12,430 bases of DNA, from positions 1-12,430 of the forward strand of contig CAZMRA010000147.1 of assembly GCA_964568485.1 (NCBI GenBank), given 5' to 3'. Made by a program: the position numbers and the translations under genes. Under the pieces are notes generated by a model that saw nothing but the letters and a program-made list of their open reading frames with translations, was not told where the DNA came from and ran no database searches. The DNA is from CFX5 sp964568485 (GTDB lineage Bacteria > Chloroflexota > Anaerolineae > Caldilineales > Caldilineaceae). Shown here piece after piece: positions 1 to 6,048 of the stretch. Every line of letters starts with the position of its first letter. Position 1 is the first letter of the stretch.

Positions 1-16
1 ACATATCTCCATAGAT

Positions 17-62
17 TAGTCACATTGTGATTAGTCACATGTGACTAGTAGCAATGTGACTA
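17..62. promoter_or_regulatory. Nested 46-bp palindrome with four TAGTCACA half-sites (candidate operator)
   Basis: The core TAGTCACATGTGACTA (32-47) is a perfect 16-bp palindrome. It is flanked by TAGTCACATTG (17-27) and CAATGTGACTA (52-62), which are perfect reverse complements centred on the same point (39.5). Only 28-31 versus 48-51 break the symmetry. The half-site therefore occurs four times, two per strand, and same-strand copies are offset by 15 bp. Such an array fits cooperative binding of a dimeric or tetrameric repressor, but a cruciform-forming element is also possible. The half-site resembles the CRP/FNR-type TGTGA core, but the spacing is not the classical TGTGA-N6-TCACA. The regulator is unknown. 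The symmetry is read directly; the operator role is inferred. Confidence 0.6.
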
Positions 63-88
63 TATAGCGGAATTGAAAATTAGGCAAA
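61..88 (-). promoter_or_regulatory. Weak candidate leftward promoter for a gene beyond the left edge
   Basis: On the minus strand TATATA (61-66) could be a -10 box, with TTTGCC (83-88) as a poor -35 box 16 bp away. The putative -10 overlaps the outer arm of the palindrome at 17-62, as expected for a repressed promoter. A minus-strand ATG at 10-12 lies downstream and could begin a leftward gene leaving the window, but only four codons are visible. The -35 match is poor. Confidence 0.25.
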
Positions 89-95
89 TTTTGCC
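83..95. repeat. Small palindrome GGCAAA-T-TTTGCC
   Basis: The 13 bases GGCAAATTTTGCC are symmetric apart from the central base. The symmetry extends to TAG/CTA on the flanks if one extra C is allowed (81-98). It lies 20 bp from the larger palindrome and would overlap the -35 region of the candidate leftward promoter. It could be a second operator or a chance AT-rich palindrome. Confidence 0.35.
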
Positions 96-274
96 CTACC
101 GCAAATTCATCAGCTTAGAAGGTCAGCGGCAGTTGAAGAAAGGCGAAGCAACTCAGTGTCTGCGTAAGTTGTTCCGCAGCGCGACGTAGTGGAATGAGGA
201 GGAGTGCAGCGTGTTCGTTTTAGGCAAAGGAGGCGGTCAAATTGTGGAAAGATAGCGTCGGCGCTTTTGGACTG
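96..274. other. Non-coding stretch upstream of the LamG gene
   Basis: Together with the flanking regulatory signals, the region 1-335 has no convincing gene. Open frames on the minus strand here (for example 110-355) run into the LamG gene, have no recognisable protein family and lack a good ribosome binding site. I see no tRNA-like cloverleaf, terminator or further repeat between 96 and 274. Confidence 0.5.
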
Positions 275-283
275 TGCTACAAT
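275..283 (+). promoter_or_regulatory. Extended -10 promoter element for the LamG gene
   Basis: TG-C-TACAAT (275-283) is an extended -10 box, with TACAAT at 278-283. No -35 hexamer is seen 16-18 bp upstream, which extended -10 promoters can tolerate. Transcription would start near 290 and give a leader of about 45 bases before the ATG at 336. Within that leader ATTGACC is tandemly repeated (300-306, 307-313). Confidence 0.45.
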
Positions 284-335
284 GGCCTGAATGTTTGTTA
301 TTGACCATTGACCATAAGCCAACAGAAAGAGCCGA

Positions 336-1190
336 ATGAAACGTAATCGCACCACGCCAACCGCCGAGATTGGGACCTCGCCCGCCGAAATACGCCAATC
401 GCTAGCCCGTGCGTTGACCTTTCATGCTTCGTTTGATCATAGTACTGATGCCGATTTTGCCTTAGGTGATAAGCGACTCTATAGCTGTGCCACGAGCCAA
501 GCCGAAGATCTCGCCGCTCACCAACTTGGCATCTCTGACCCGGCGTTGGCGATCGTGCAGGGCGAAGGCCGTTTTGGTGCCGCGCTCGCCTTTCAATCGC
601 CAACCGATCAGATTGCGCTTTACAAGGCCGAACACAATGTTGCTTATACAGATAGGAGCTTTCAGGGCACGCTTTCGTTCTGGCTCAACCTCGACCCAGC
701 CGAGATCCCCGGTCAATATTCAGACCCTGTTCAATTAACCGATAAACGCTACAGCGAAGATGCTATCTGGGTGGATTTCACCAAAAATGACACGCCTTCC
801 GATTTTCGCATGGGGGTGTTTGGCAACCGCTCCGTATGGGATGTAACTGACCGCAGCGGCGACGCGCTCGAATTCTTTTGGCGTCTGTTGAAGATCGAAG
901 AGCCGCCTTTCGCCAAAGGACAATGGACTCATGTGGTGATCACCTGGGCCGGGTTGAACACAAGCCAAGGTGGGCGAGCGCGCCTCTATCTGGATGGCGA
1001 TTATTACGGCGCAAGCGGCATCATCCGCGAGCCATTTACCTGGGATCCCAGTCGGGCGACGATTCGCCTGGGCATGGGCCAATTCGTCGGGCTGCTCGAT
1101 GATCTGGCGCTCTTCAGTCGGGCTTTGGCGCCAGATGAGATCAGTCTGCTGCATGGCTTGAAGCGCGGTGTCGTGGAATTACAGGGGTAG
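336..1190 (+). CDS. LamG / concanavalin A-like jelly-roll domain protein
   Basis: This 284-residue protein is essentially one LamG-like (Laminin_G_3 type) beta-sandwich. Landmarks in order are LTFHASFD (27-34), GRFGAALAF (79-87), GTLSFWLNLD (111-120), QWTHVVITW (196-204), RLYLDG (216-221) and the typical closing strand GLLDDLALFSRAL (252-264) followed by APDEI. Such domains bind carbohydrates or act as structural modules in larger secreted proteins. Here the domain stands alone: there is no signal peptide, membrane segment or catalytic domain, and the first 25 residues are polar. The start at 336 has only a weak purine-rich stretch (GAAAGAG) upstream. The gene converges on the PQQ dehydrogenase gene across a repeat-bearing gap. 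The fold is confident; ligand and location are unknown. Confidence 0.85.
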   Translation: MKRNRTTPTAEIGTSPAEIRQSLARALTFHASFDHSTDADFALGDKRLYSCATSQAEDLAAHQLGISDPALAIVQGEGRFGAALAFQSPTDQIALYKAEHNVAYTDRSFQGTLSFWLNLDPAEIPGQYSDPVQLTDKRYSEDAIWVDFTKNDTPSDFRMGVFGNRSVWDVTDRSGDALEFFWRLLKIEEPPFAKGQWTHVVITWAGLNTSQGGRARLYLDGDYYGASGIIREPFTWDPSRATIRLGMGQFVGLLDDLALFSRALAPDEISLLHGLKRGVVELQG

Positions 1191-1194
1191 AGGG

Positions 1195-1260
1195 AGTTCA
1201 AAGTTCTAGGTTCGATGTGAAAGACCAACAACTCTGAACTCGCACTCAGAACTTTGAACT
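1195..1260. repeat. Inverted repeat with 7-bp periodicity between convergent genes
   Basis: AGTTCAAAGTTCT (1195-1207) and AGAACTTTGAACT (1248-1260) are perfect 13-bp reverse complements separated by 40 bases. The left arm belongs to a heptamer series AGTTCAA, AGTTCTA, GGTTCGA (1195-1215). The right side carries degenerate complementary heptamers (1234-1261). It lies exactly between the 3' ends of the LamG and PQQ dehydrogenase genes, so RNA from either strand could fold the stem. There is no clear T-tract, so a role as bidirectional terminator is possible but unproven. It may equally be a dispersed short tandem repeat. Confidence 0.65.
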
Positions 1261-1270
1261 TGCAACATGA

Positions 1271-2704
1271 TTAAAATTCAAAAACCAAGATCGCTCCGGG
1301 GTTTTCCAATCCGTTGGTGGGCAGCCCGTCCCGGTCTTGGGTAACGCCCGCACTGTCGGTGATCACGTAGAAGGTGCGGCCATCCGGGCTGAAGGCCACG
1401 TCGCGATAGCGGTTGACGGTGCGGAACAAGGGGATGGCGTCACCGCTGGGCAGGCCATCCACAGCGTTGATGGGCAAGCGGTAGATCGTGCCCGTTTTGA
1501 GCGCGGGGATCAGCAGCGAGTTGGCCCAGCCTGGCACCCCATCCGAGAACGCGTAGAATTCCAGCCCGGCCGGGGCCACCGTGGGCCAGCACATCCAAAA
1601 ATTGGGCGCACACTCAGCTGGCTGGAAGTCGTGATCATCATCGACCGTGCCAAAGGTGAAGATCGGCTCGACAAAATTGTCAGCGCTCCATTCGCTTTCT
1701 GCTGCAGTTGGCACCGAGGGCGGAATGGTAAAGTCGCTGAACTCTAGGCGAGCACAATCGGGCGCAGCCGACCAATTGCCATAGACATAGGCCCGGTCAT
1801 CCTGAAAGCCCGCCACATGCGGCCAACCATAGTTCTTCCCCGCTTCGATGATGTTGATCTCGTCGTCGGTTTTTGGGCCATGCTCGGAGGCGTAGATGAT
1901 GCCGTCCGGGCTGATCACCAAGCCCTGCGCGTTGCGGTGACCAATCGAGTAGATGTGACTTTGCACGCCGTCAAAGCTGGGGTTGTCGGCCGGAATCGAG
2001 CCATCGAGATTGAGTCGCAGGACTTTGCCTTGATAGTGCGTCCAATCCGCGGCGTTGATCTCGGCCTCCGTGGGCAATTCCTGGGCCAGAACCGGCAAGC
2101 AGGTATTGGTAAATTGATTGTGGCCCTGGTCGCCGATGATGTAGTACAGCTTGTCATCGGGCCCAAAAACCAACCGTCCCGAATTGTGATCGCCGCTGGC
2201 CGGCAGATCGGTGAGCAGATCCAGCGGCTCGGTGAGCGTTTGGCTCGCGGCGTCGTAGGTGTAGCGCTGCAATTTGGCCCGCCGCTCCACTGTGGTGCCC
2301 GTCCCCGTGTTGTAGACATAGGCTAAATAGACATAATCGTTGCCAGTACCTTGTAACAATTCGGGATGCAACGCCATACCCAGCACGCCATCATGGATAG
2401 TCCGCTGATAGGCGTCGGTGACGGTGAGCGCCTCCGTGATGGTGCCATCGCTCGGGTCGACGCGGATGACCCGCTTCCCAGCCCGCTCGGTCAGCCAGAG
2501 GTGATCATCTGGCCCGTAGATCAGCTCCCACGGCTGCTCTAACCCAGTGACCAACACGCGCATCGTAACGTCAGGGGCATCCGGAATGGTACCGCCCGTC
2601 GCAGGTGTGGCGACGGGCGTACTCGGTGTGAGCGAGACACAGCCCGCTAAGAGCAATACCCCAATCAACAGGCATAGTGACCAGCGTCGTTGTTTCCAGT
2701 TCAT
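1271..2704 (-). CDS. PQQ-dependent sugar dehydrogenase, soluble GDH (GdhB) family, predicted lipoprotein
   Basis: This predicted exported quinoprotein oxidises an aldose to its lactone using PQQ and Ca2+. The start at 2704 is chosen over an ATG 33 bases upstream because GGAGG lies 7 bases before it and a lipoprotein signal peptide follows directly (basic residues 4-7, hydrophobic 9-19, lipobox LAGC with Cys22). The 477 residues match the Acinetobacter soluble GDH six-bladed propeller throughout. Visible are GDHNSGRL (catalytic His173), GDQG (191-194), GHRNAQG (Arg257-Asn258), SEHGP and DDEIN (Ca2+/PQQ region, 273-284), the Cys365/Cys372 pair matching the known disulfide, Lys403, and NRYRD (Arg432, Arg434). 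A gap of 105 bases separates it from the upstream dehydratase gene. Glucose specificity is not assured, because some substrate-pocket residues differ. No PQQ biosynthesis genes are in the window. Confidence 0.93.
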   Translation of the reverse strand: MNWKQRRWSLCLLIGVLLLAGCVSLTPSTPVATPATGGTIPDAPDVTMRVLVTGLEQPWELIYGPDDHLWLTERAGKRVIRVDPSDGTITEALTVTDAYQRTIHDGVLGMALHPELLQGTGNDYVYLAYVYNTGTGTTVERRAKLQRYTYDAASQTLTEPLDLLTDLPASGDHNSGRLVFGPDDKLYYIIGDQGHNQFTNTCLPVLAQELPTEAEINAADWTHYQGKVLRLNLDGSIPADNPSFDGVQSHIYSIGHRNAQGLVISPDGIIYASEHGPKTDDEINIIEAGKNYGWPHVAGFQDDRAYVYGNWSAAPDCARLEFSDFTIPPSVPTAAESEWSADNFVEPIFTFGTVDDDHDFQPAECAPNFWMCWPTVAPAGLEFYAFSDGVPGWANSLLIPALKTGTIYRLPINAVDGLPSGDAIPLFRTVNRYRDVAFSPDGRTFYVITDSAGVTQDRDGLPTNGLENPGAILVFEF

Positions 2705-2709
2705 GTCGG

Positions 2710-2716
2710 TTCCTCC
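2710..2716 (-). promoter_or_regulatory. Strong Shine-Dalgarno deciding the dehydrogenase start
   Basis: On the minus strand TGGAGGA lies about 6 bases before the ATG at 2704. It selects this start, which also places the lipoprotein signal peptide at the N-terminus. The ATG 33 bases further upstream has no comparable site. Confidence 0.7.
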
Positions 2717-2809
2717 AGAACACGGGCCAGAACTCACGTCGAGCCTGCGGCGAATGGGCAGTAAATGGGAGCTTGGCCCGTACGCGCCGCGATTTCCTCT
2801 CGGTTCACC

Positions 2810-3994
2810 TCAGCGGGCACCAGGATATTCCACCGGTGGTCGTTTGAGCAGCTCTTCTTCGAGCAGGTCAGCGCCGAGCCCGGGTCGGTCACTGAGCTTG
2901 AGGTAGCCCTGCTCAATTTCCAACGGATGGCTCAGGATGTCGTTACGCCAAGGTGCATCATCCACGTCGATCTCGAGAATGTAAAAATTGGGAACCGTCG
3001 CCGCCACCGCTGCCGAGATCAGCGTGTTGAGTGGGCTATGGCAGGCGTGCGGTGCGATCAAGGTGTCGTAGGCGTGGGCGAAATCGCAGATCTTCTTGCC
3101 CATGGTGATGCCATTCCAGGCAAAATCCGGCATCAGGACATCCTGTGCGTGGCGCTCGAGATAGGGCTTGTATTGGTGGAGGCCAAAGAGACTTTCGCCG
3201 GTGCAGATGGTGGTGCGCGTCGATTGACGGATCAAGGCCAGCGCGTCGGGATCGAGGGTTTCGGTCTCGAGCCACATCAGGTTGACCGGCTCCAAGGCCC
3301 GCGCCAATTTGAGCGCACCGCCGAGCTTGTAGGTGAAAGCCACATCGAGCGCGATGCCCACATCCGGCCCGAGATGCTCGCGGAAGGTGCCCACAATCGC
3401 CTCGGCGCTGCGGATCGCTTCTGGGGGCGCGTCGCCGGTGTGATGGGTCATGCGGCTCATGATCGGCTGCGTGTCAGGCCGATCTTCAAGCGCAAATAAG
3501 TTGGTTTTGATGGCTGTGTAGCCGCGCTCGCGCACTTCTTCAGCCAAACGGGCGATGTCGTCGGTGGTCTTGACCGCGGGCAAGCCAAGGCGTTCGGCCC
3601 AGCGTGAGCGCACCGTGCCGCAGTGCGACCAATAGAGGCGCAGTGAATCCCGCAGCTTACCGCCAAGCAACTGCCAAACCGGCGCACCGAGCGCCTTGCC
3701 GCGAATATCCCACAGCGCCGAGTCGATCCCGGCCAGCGCTTTCCAGGCCAGGCCGCCCACATGGCGCATATTAGCCGCCACCAAATCCCACCAGATCGCC
3801 TCGACCGCCATCGGGTCACGGCCGATGATCAATTCGGCGTAGCGTTCTACGGTCGCCACCACGGGCCCCGGCGCGCCCCAGTCGGTGCAATCACCCCAAC
3901 CGACGAGACCGTCCTCGTTGGTTTCGATTTTGACAAAGGTCCACGGGCGAAATCCGCCATCCACAACAAAGGTTTTGACCCCGGTGATTTTCAT
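2810..3994 (-). CDS. Enolase-superfamily (mandelate racemase-like) acid-sugar dehydratase
   Basis: The 394-residue protein has the two-domain enolase-superfamily layout: an N-terminal capping domain (about 1-120) and a (beta/alpha)7-beta barrel. Candidate Mg2+ ligands are Asp217 (ALDVAF), Glu243 (WLETE) and Glu267 (CTGES). Asp290 (MPDFAWNG) and His316 (APHACH) form the Asp-His dyad of the mandelate racemase subgroup. The second-strand motif is KTN (Lys163-Asn165) rather than the racemase KxK, so one of the two racemisation bases appears absent. This favours dehydration of an aldonate or aldarate over racemisation. The start lies 6 bases after the stop of the TIM-barrel gene, with GGGGAAG overlapping that gene's end, so the two are probably co-transcribed. 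The neighbouring sugar dehydrogenase could supply aldonates. The substrate cannot be named. Confidence 0.88.
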   Translation of the reverse strand: MKITGVKTFVVDGGFRPWTFVKIETNEDGLVGWGDCTDWGAPGPVVATVERYAELIIGRDPMAVEAIWWDLVAANMRHVGGLAWKALAGIDSALWDIRGKALGAPVWQLLGGKLRDSLRLYWSHCGTVRSRWAERLGLPAVKTTDDIARLAEEVRERGYTAIKTNLFALEDRPDTQPIMSRMTHHTGDAPPEAIRSAEAIVGTFREHLGPDVGIALDVAFTYKLGGALKLARALEPVNLMWLETETLDPDALALIRQSTRTTICTGESLFGLHQYKPYLERHAQDVLMPDFAWNGITMGKKICDFAHAYDTLIAPHACHSPLNTLISAAVAATVPNFYILEIDVDDAPWRNDILSHPLEIEQGYLKLSDRPGLGADLLEEELLKRPPVEYPGAR

Positions 3995-4000
3995 GGCGCA

Positions 4001-4786
4001 TTACTTCCCCATGGCCCGCAGCGCCTGCAAGCAGCGATCCACAGCCTCGAGCGGCGGGTAGGCATCACTTTCATATTCGACGATGTACCACTGCGCCCCA
4101 CCGACCCCTTCGCAGGCAGCAAAGACTTCATTCCAGGGCGTGTCATCTTGACCGATGATGGGCCGGAAGCCTGCGTGTTCATCTTCGGGATTGGCTTGCG
4201 CCGCCTTGAAGGAATAGGGCTTGAGGTGCACGGTGATCGCCCGCCCTGGATATTTTTCAAAGAGGGGCAAAATTTCGGCCTTGCCAAAGACCGCATTGCC
4301 CGTATCCAGCTGCATGATGATCGACGAATCGGTGTTGCCGAAGAAGGTATCCCACGGCAGCTCCCCATCGAGTGGCGCAAACTCCACGTGATGATTGTGA
4401 TAGCCAGTGACCATGCCATGCGGGGCCAGCTTGGCCGCCAGTTGATTGAAGAAATCGGCCAGTCTGAGCCAATCCTCGCGGGTTTGGCGTAACTCTGCAG
4501 GAATGCCGGGGATGATCAGCTTATCGTTGCCCAGCGTTTGGTGAAAGGCGATGGTCTCGTCGAGTTTGTCATCTTGCACCAGCGCAAAGGGGACGTGCCA
4601 ACCGGCGCAGGCCAAGCCAAATTCGTCGAGCAGGCTCTTCAGCAATTCGGCGGAATGGCGGGGCGGACCGGCAAATTCAACGCCCTGATAGCCCATTTGC
4701 GCAACGGCCTGCAACGTTCCGCGTACATCTTGCGCCAGCTCGTTGCGGACGGAATAGAGTTCGAGGGCGATGGGAAGTCGACTCAT
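4001..4786 (-). CDS. Sugar phosphate isomerase/epimerase-like protein (xylose isomerase-like TIM barrel)
   Basis: This 261-residue cytoplasmic protein belongs to the AP endonuclease family 2 / xylose isomerase-like TIM-barrel superfamily that includes IolE and sugar epimerases. Landmarks are GVEF (35-38), GWH (62-64), GYHNHHVEF (128-136), QLDTGNA (159-165), HLKPY (187-191) and VEYES (236-240). Likely metal ligands are Glu135, Asp161, His187 and Glu237. The length is typical of the family. The ATG at 4786 is preceded by AGAGGAG about 11 bases upstream. It lies 33 bases downstream of the dihydrouridine synthase gene and 6 bases upstream of the dehydratase gene. Members act as isomerases, epimerases or dehydratases on sugars and inositols, so the exact reaction is open. 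Context suggests catabolism of an oxidised or unusual sugar. Confidence 0.88.
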   Translation of the reverse strand: MSRLPIALELYSVRNELAQDVRGTLQAVAQMGYQGVEFAGPPRHSAELLKSLLDEFGLACAGWHVPFALVQDDKLDETIAFHQTLGNDKLIIPGIPAELRQTREDWLRLADFFNQLAAKLAPHGMVTGYHNHHVEFAPLDGELPWDTFFGNTDSSIIMQLDTGNAVFGKAEILPLFEKYPGRAITVHLKPYSFKAAQANPEDEHAGFRPIIGQDDTPWNEVFAACEGVGGAQWYIVEYESDAYPPLEAVDRCLQALRAMGK

Positions 4787-4819
4787 GATGTTGGTTTCTC
4801 CTCTGGTGCGATGGTGGAA

Positions 4820-5938
4820 TTAAACGAGAGCCGCGCTGAGCAGCTCCAGATCGGGCACAGTGGTGATGTTGTCGCGCAGCAAACCTTCGGCCTCACTGGC
4901 GCTATGGGTTTGGACCAGCTTTGCCCGCAATTGGCGAGCGCCGAAAATATCTTTCACATACCATCCCAAATGTTTGCGCATGGGCAAAAAGCGGTAGCTT
5001 GGCAGATGGCCGAATGTCTGCTCGTAGAGATAGGCATGTTCGATGGCCATCGCAATTAGCTGTTGGCGGCGCGCCCATTTGGCATCCCCCGCGAGCGGTG
5101 GTGTGGGCTCAAAGACAAAGGGATTGCCAAAGCTGGCCCGGCCGATCAAGGCGCCATCCACGCCGTAGGTGGCCGTGCGCTGATGGGCATCTTCCCAAGA
5201 ATGGACATCGCCATTGCCGAGGATCAGCGTGTCGGTCTGCTTGATCAACGCTGCGGCCCGAGCGATCTCGTCCCAGTTGGCCTGACCGCTGTAAGCTTGG
5301 CGTAGCGTGCGCCCATGCAAGCTGATCGCAGCTGGTTCCGTCTCCAGCAGTCGCGGGATCCACTCATCCACAGCTGGTTCTTCGTAGCCGATGCGTGTCT
5401 TCACGCTAACCGGCACAGGTCGGCGTTCGCGGTAGGGTTCCGGCAGCAGTTGGCGACGCCGTTCCACTTCCGCCACAAACTTGCGCGGAATGTCGGGACA
5501 GTCGCTCACGCGCAGGCCGTTCTGCCAATCTTGGATGCCCTGCTGCACTGCGCGGATCAAACTTTGCGCCAGATCCGGCGTGCGGATCAGCCCGGCGCCG
5601 CAGCCTTTGTTGGCCACGGTAGCGGCTGGGCAGCCCATGTTGATGTCGATGCCATCGAAGCCCAATTCGCACAACAGCACTGCCACTTGGCGAAAATAAT
5701 CGGGGTGCTTGCCATAGATCTGGGCGATGATCGGGCGCTGGCTTTCATCGTAGAGCAGGTTGAGCATCGAGAAACGATCGCCATGACAGAGCGCCTCGAC
5801 ACTGGTAAATTCGGTGAAGATTAGCGCCGGTTGGCCATATTTTTTTTGAAGATGGCGAAATGGTTGGTCACCAACACCATCCATTGGAGCTAGACCGATG
5901 ATCGGTCGGGGCAGCGATTGCCAAAATGTCTGATTCAT
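4820..5938 (-). CDS. dus: tRNA-dihydrouridine synthase
   Basis: This FMN-dependent enzyme reduces uridine to 5,6-dihydrouridine in tRNA loops. The 372-residue chain shows the family pattern: APMDGVGD (17-24, flavin barrel start), DINMGCP (98-104, with catalytic Cys103), NKGCGAGL (110-117), VKTRIGY (179-185), LHGRT (207-211), GNGDV (241-245) and GRASFGNP (266-273). A helical domain follows and carries RKHLGWY. The region 135-172, between the GCP and VKTRIGY motifs, is long and arginine-rich and appears to be an insertion compared with compact Dus proteins. The start at 5938 is preferred to an ATG 36 bases upstream because the family motif begins soon after it and a promoter lies between the two. 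It is the first gene of a leftward group that continues into sugar genes. Confidence 0.94.
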   Translation of the reverse strand: MNQTFWQSLPRPIIGLAPMDGVGDQPFRHLQKKYGQPALIFTEFTSVEALCHGDRFSMLNLLYDESQRPIIAQIYGKHPDYFRQVAVLLCELGFDGIDINMGCPAATVANKGCGAGLIRTPDLAQSLIRAVQQGIQDWQNGLRVSDCPDIPRKFVAEVERRRQLLPEPYRERRPVPVSVKTRIGYEEPAVDEWIPRLLETEPAAISLHGRTLRQAYSGQANWDEIARAAALIKQTDTLILGNGDVHSWEDAHQRTATYGVDGALIGRASFGNPFVFEPTPPLAGDAKWARRQQLIAMAIEHAYLYEQTFGHLPSYRFLPMRKHLGWYVKDIFGARQLRAKLVQTHSASEAEGLLRDNITTVPDLELLSAALV

Positions 5939-5944
5939 AACCTT

Positions 5945-5974
5945 AGTATAGCGAATCCACCCAAGCAAATTCAA
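5945..5974 (-). promoter_or_regulatory. Promoter of dus, predicted to give a leaderless mRNA
   Basis: On the minus strand TTGAAT (5969-5974) and TATACT (5945-5950) are separated by 18 bp and match sigma70-type boxes well. Only six bases lie between the -10 box and the ATG at 5938, so transcription should begin at or next to the start codon. No Shine-Dalgarno sequence fits in that space. The -35 box overlaps the perfect 10-bp palindrome TCAAGCTTGA (5971-5980), which might be a regulator site or chance. Confidence 0.6.
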
Positions 5975-6006
5975 GCTTGACTACAGGATTGAGCGTGGTG
6001 GCGGGG

Positions 6007-6012
6007 TACAAT
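6007..6012 (+). promoter_or_regulatory. Candidate -10 box of the pentapeptide-repeat gene
   Basis: TACAAT at 6007-6012 has the same sequence as the -10 element of the LamG gene and would give a leader of about 30 bases. No -35 box has proper spacing: TTGAGC at 5989-5994 is only 12 bp away and TTGACT at 5977-5982 is 24 bp away. It lies in the divergent gap with the dus promoter. Confidence 0.4.
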
Positions 6013-6048
6013 CAACGATACGGATAGCTTGTGTGAAAGGAAAAAACC

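Noticed and set aside
16..47. Reading the left palindrome as a CRISPR or phage attachment site
   Set aside because: There are only two direct copies of 12 bp with a 3-bp spacing, no spacers of CRISPR length, and no integrase or cas gene nearby.
110..355. 81-codon minus-strand open frame in the left gap
   Set aside because: It runs into the LamG gene start, has no recognisable features and no ribosome binding site.
1817..2326. Long open frame on the plus strand inside the PQQ dehydrogenase gene
   Set aside because: It is antisense to a gene with full family similarity, encodes no recognisable domain and lacks a ribosome binding site; codon bias of GC-rich genes produces such shadows.
2722..2781. 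Inverted repeat ACGGGCCA / TGGCCCGT in the 105-base gap before the dehydrogenase gene
   Set aside because: The arms are only 8 bp with a 44-base loop and no T-tract, so it could be chance in GC-rich DNA.
2734..2808. Possible 24-residue leader peptide (GTG start) between the dehydratase and dehydrogenase genes on the minus strand
   Set aside because: It has only a loose GAGG upstream, overlapping the previous stop region, and shows no regulatory codon run; nothing supports translation.
2765..3499. 244-codon plus-strand open frame antisense to the dehydratase gene
   Set aside because: The opposite strand carries all active-site motifs of the enolase superfamily; the plus-strand product shows no family features.
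3761..4492. 243-codon plus-strand open frame spanning the dehydratase and TIM-barrel genes
   Set aside because: It overlaps two well-supported genes and their junction in antisense and has no recognisable protein motif.
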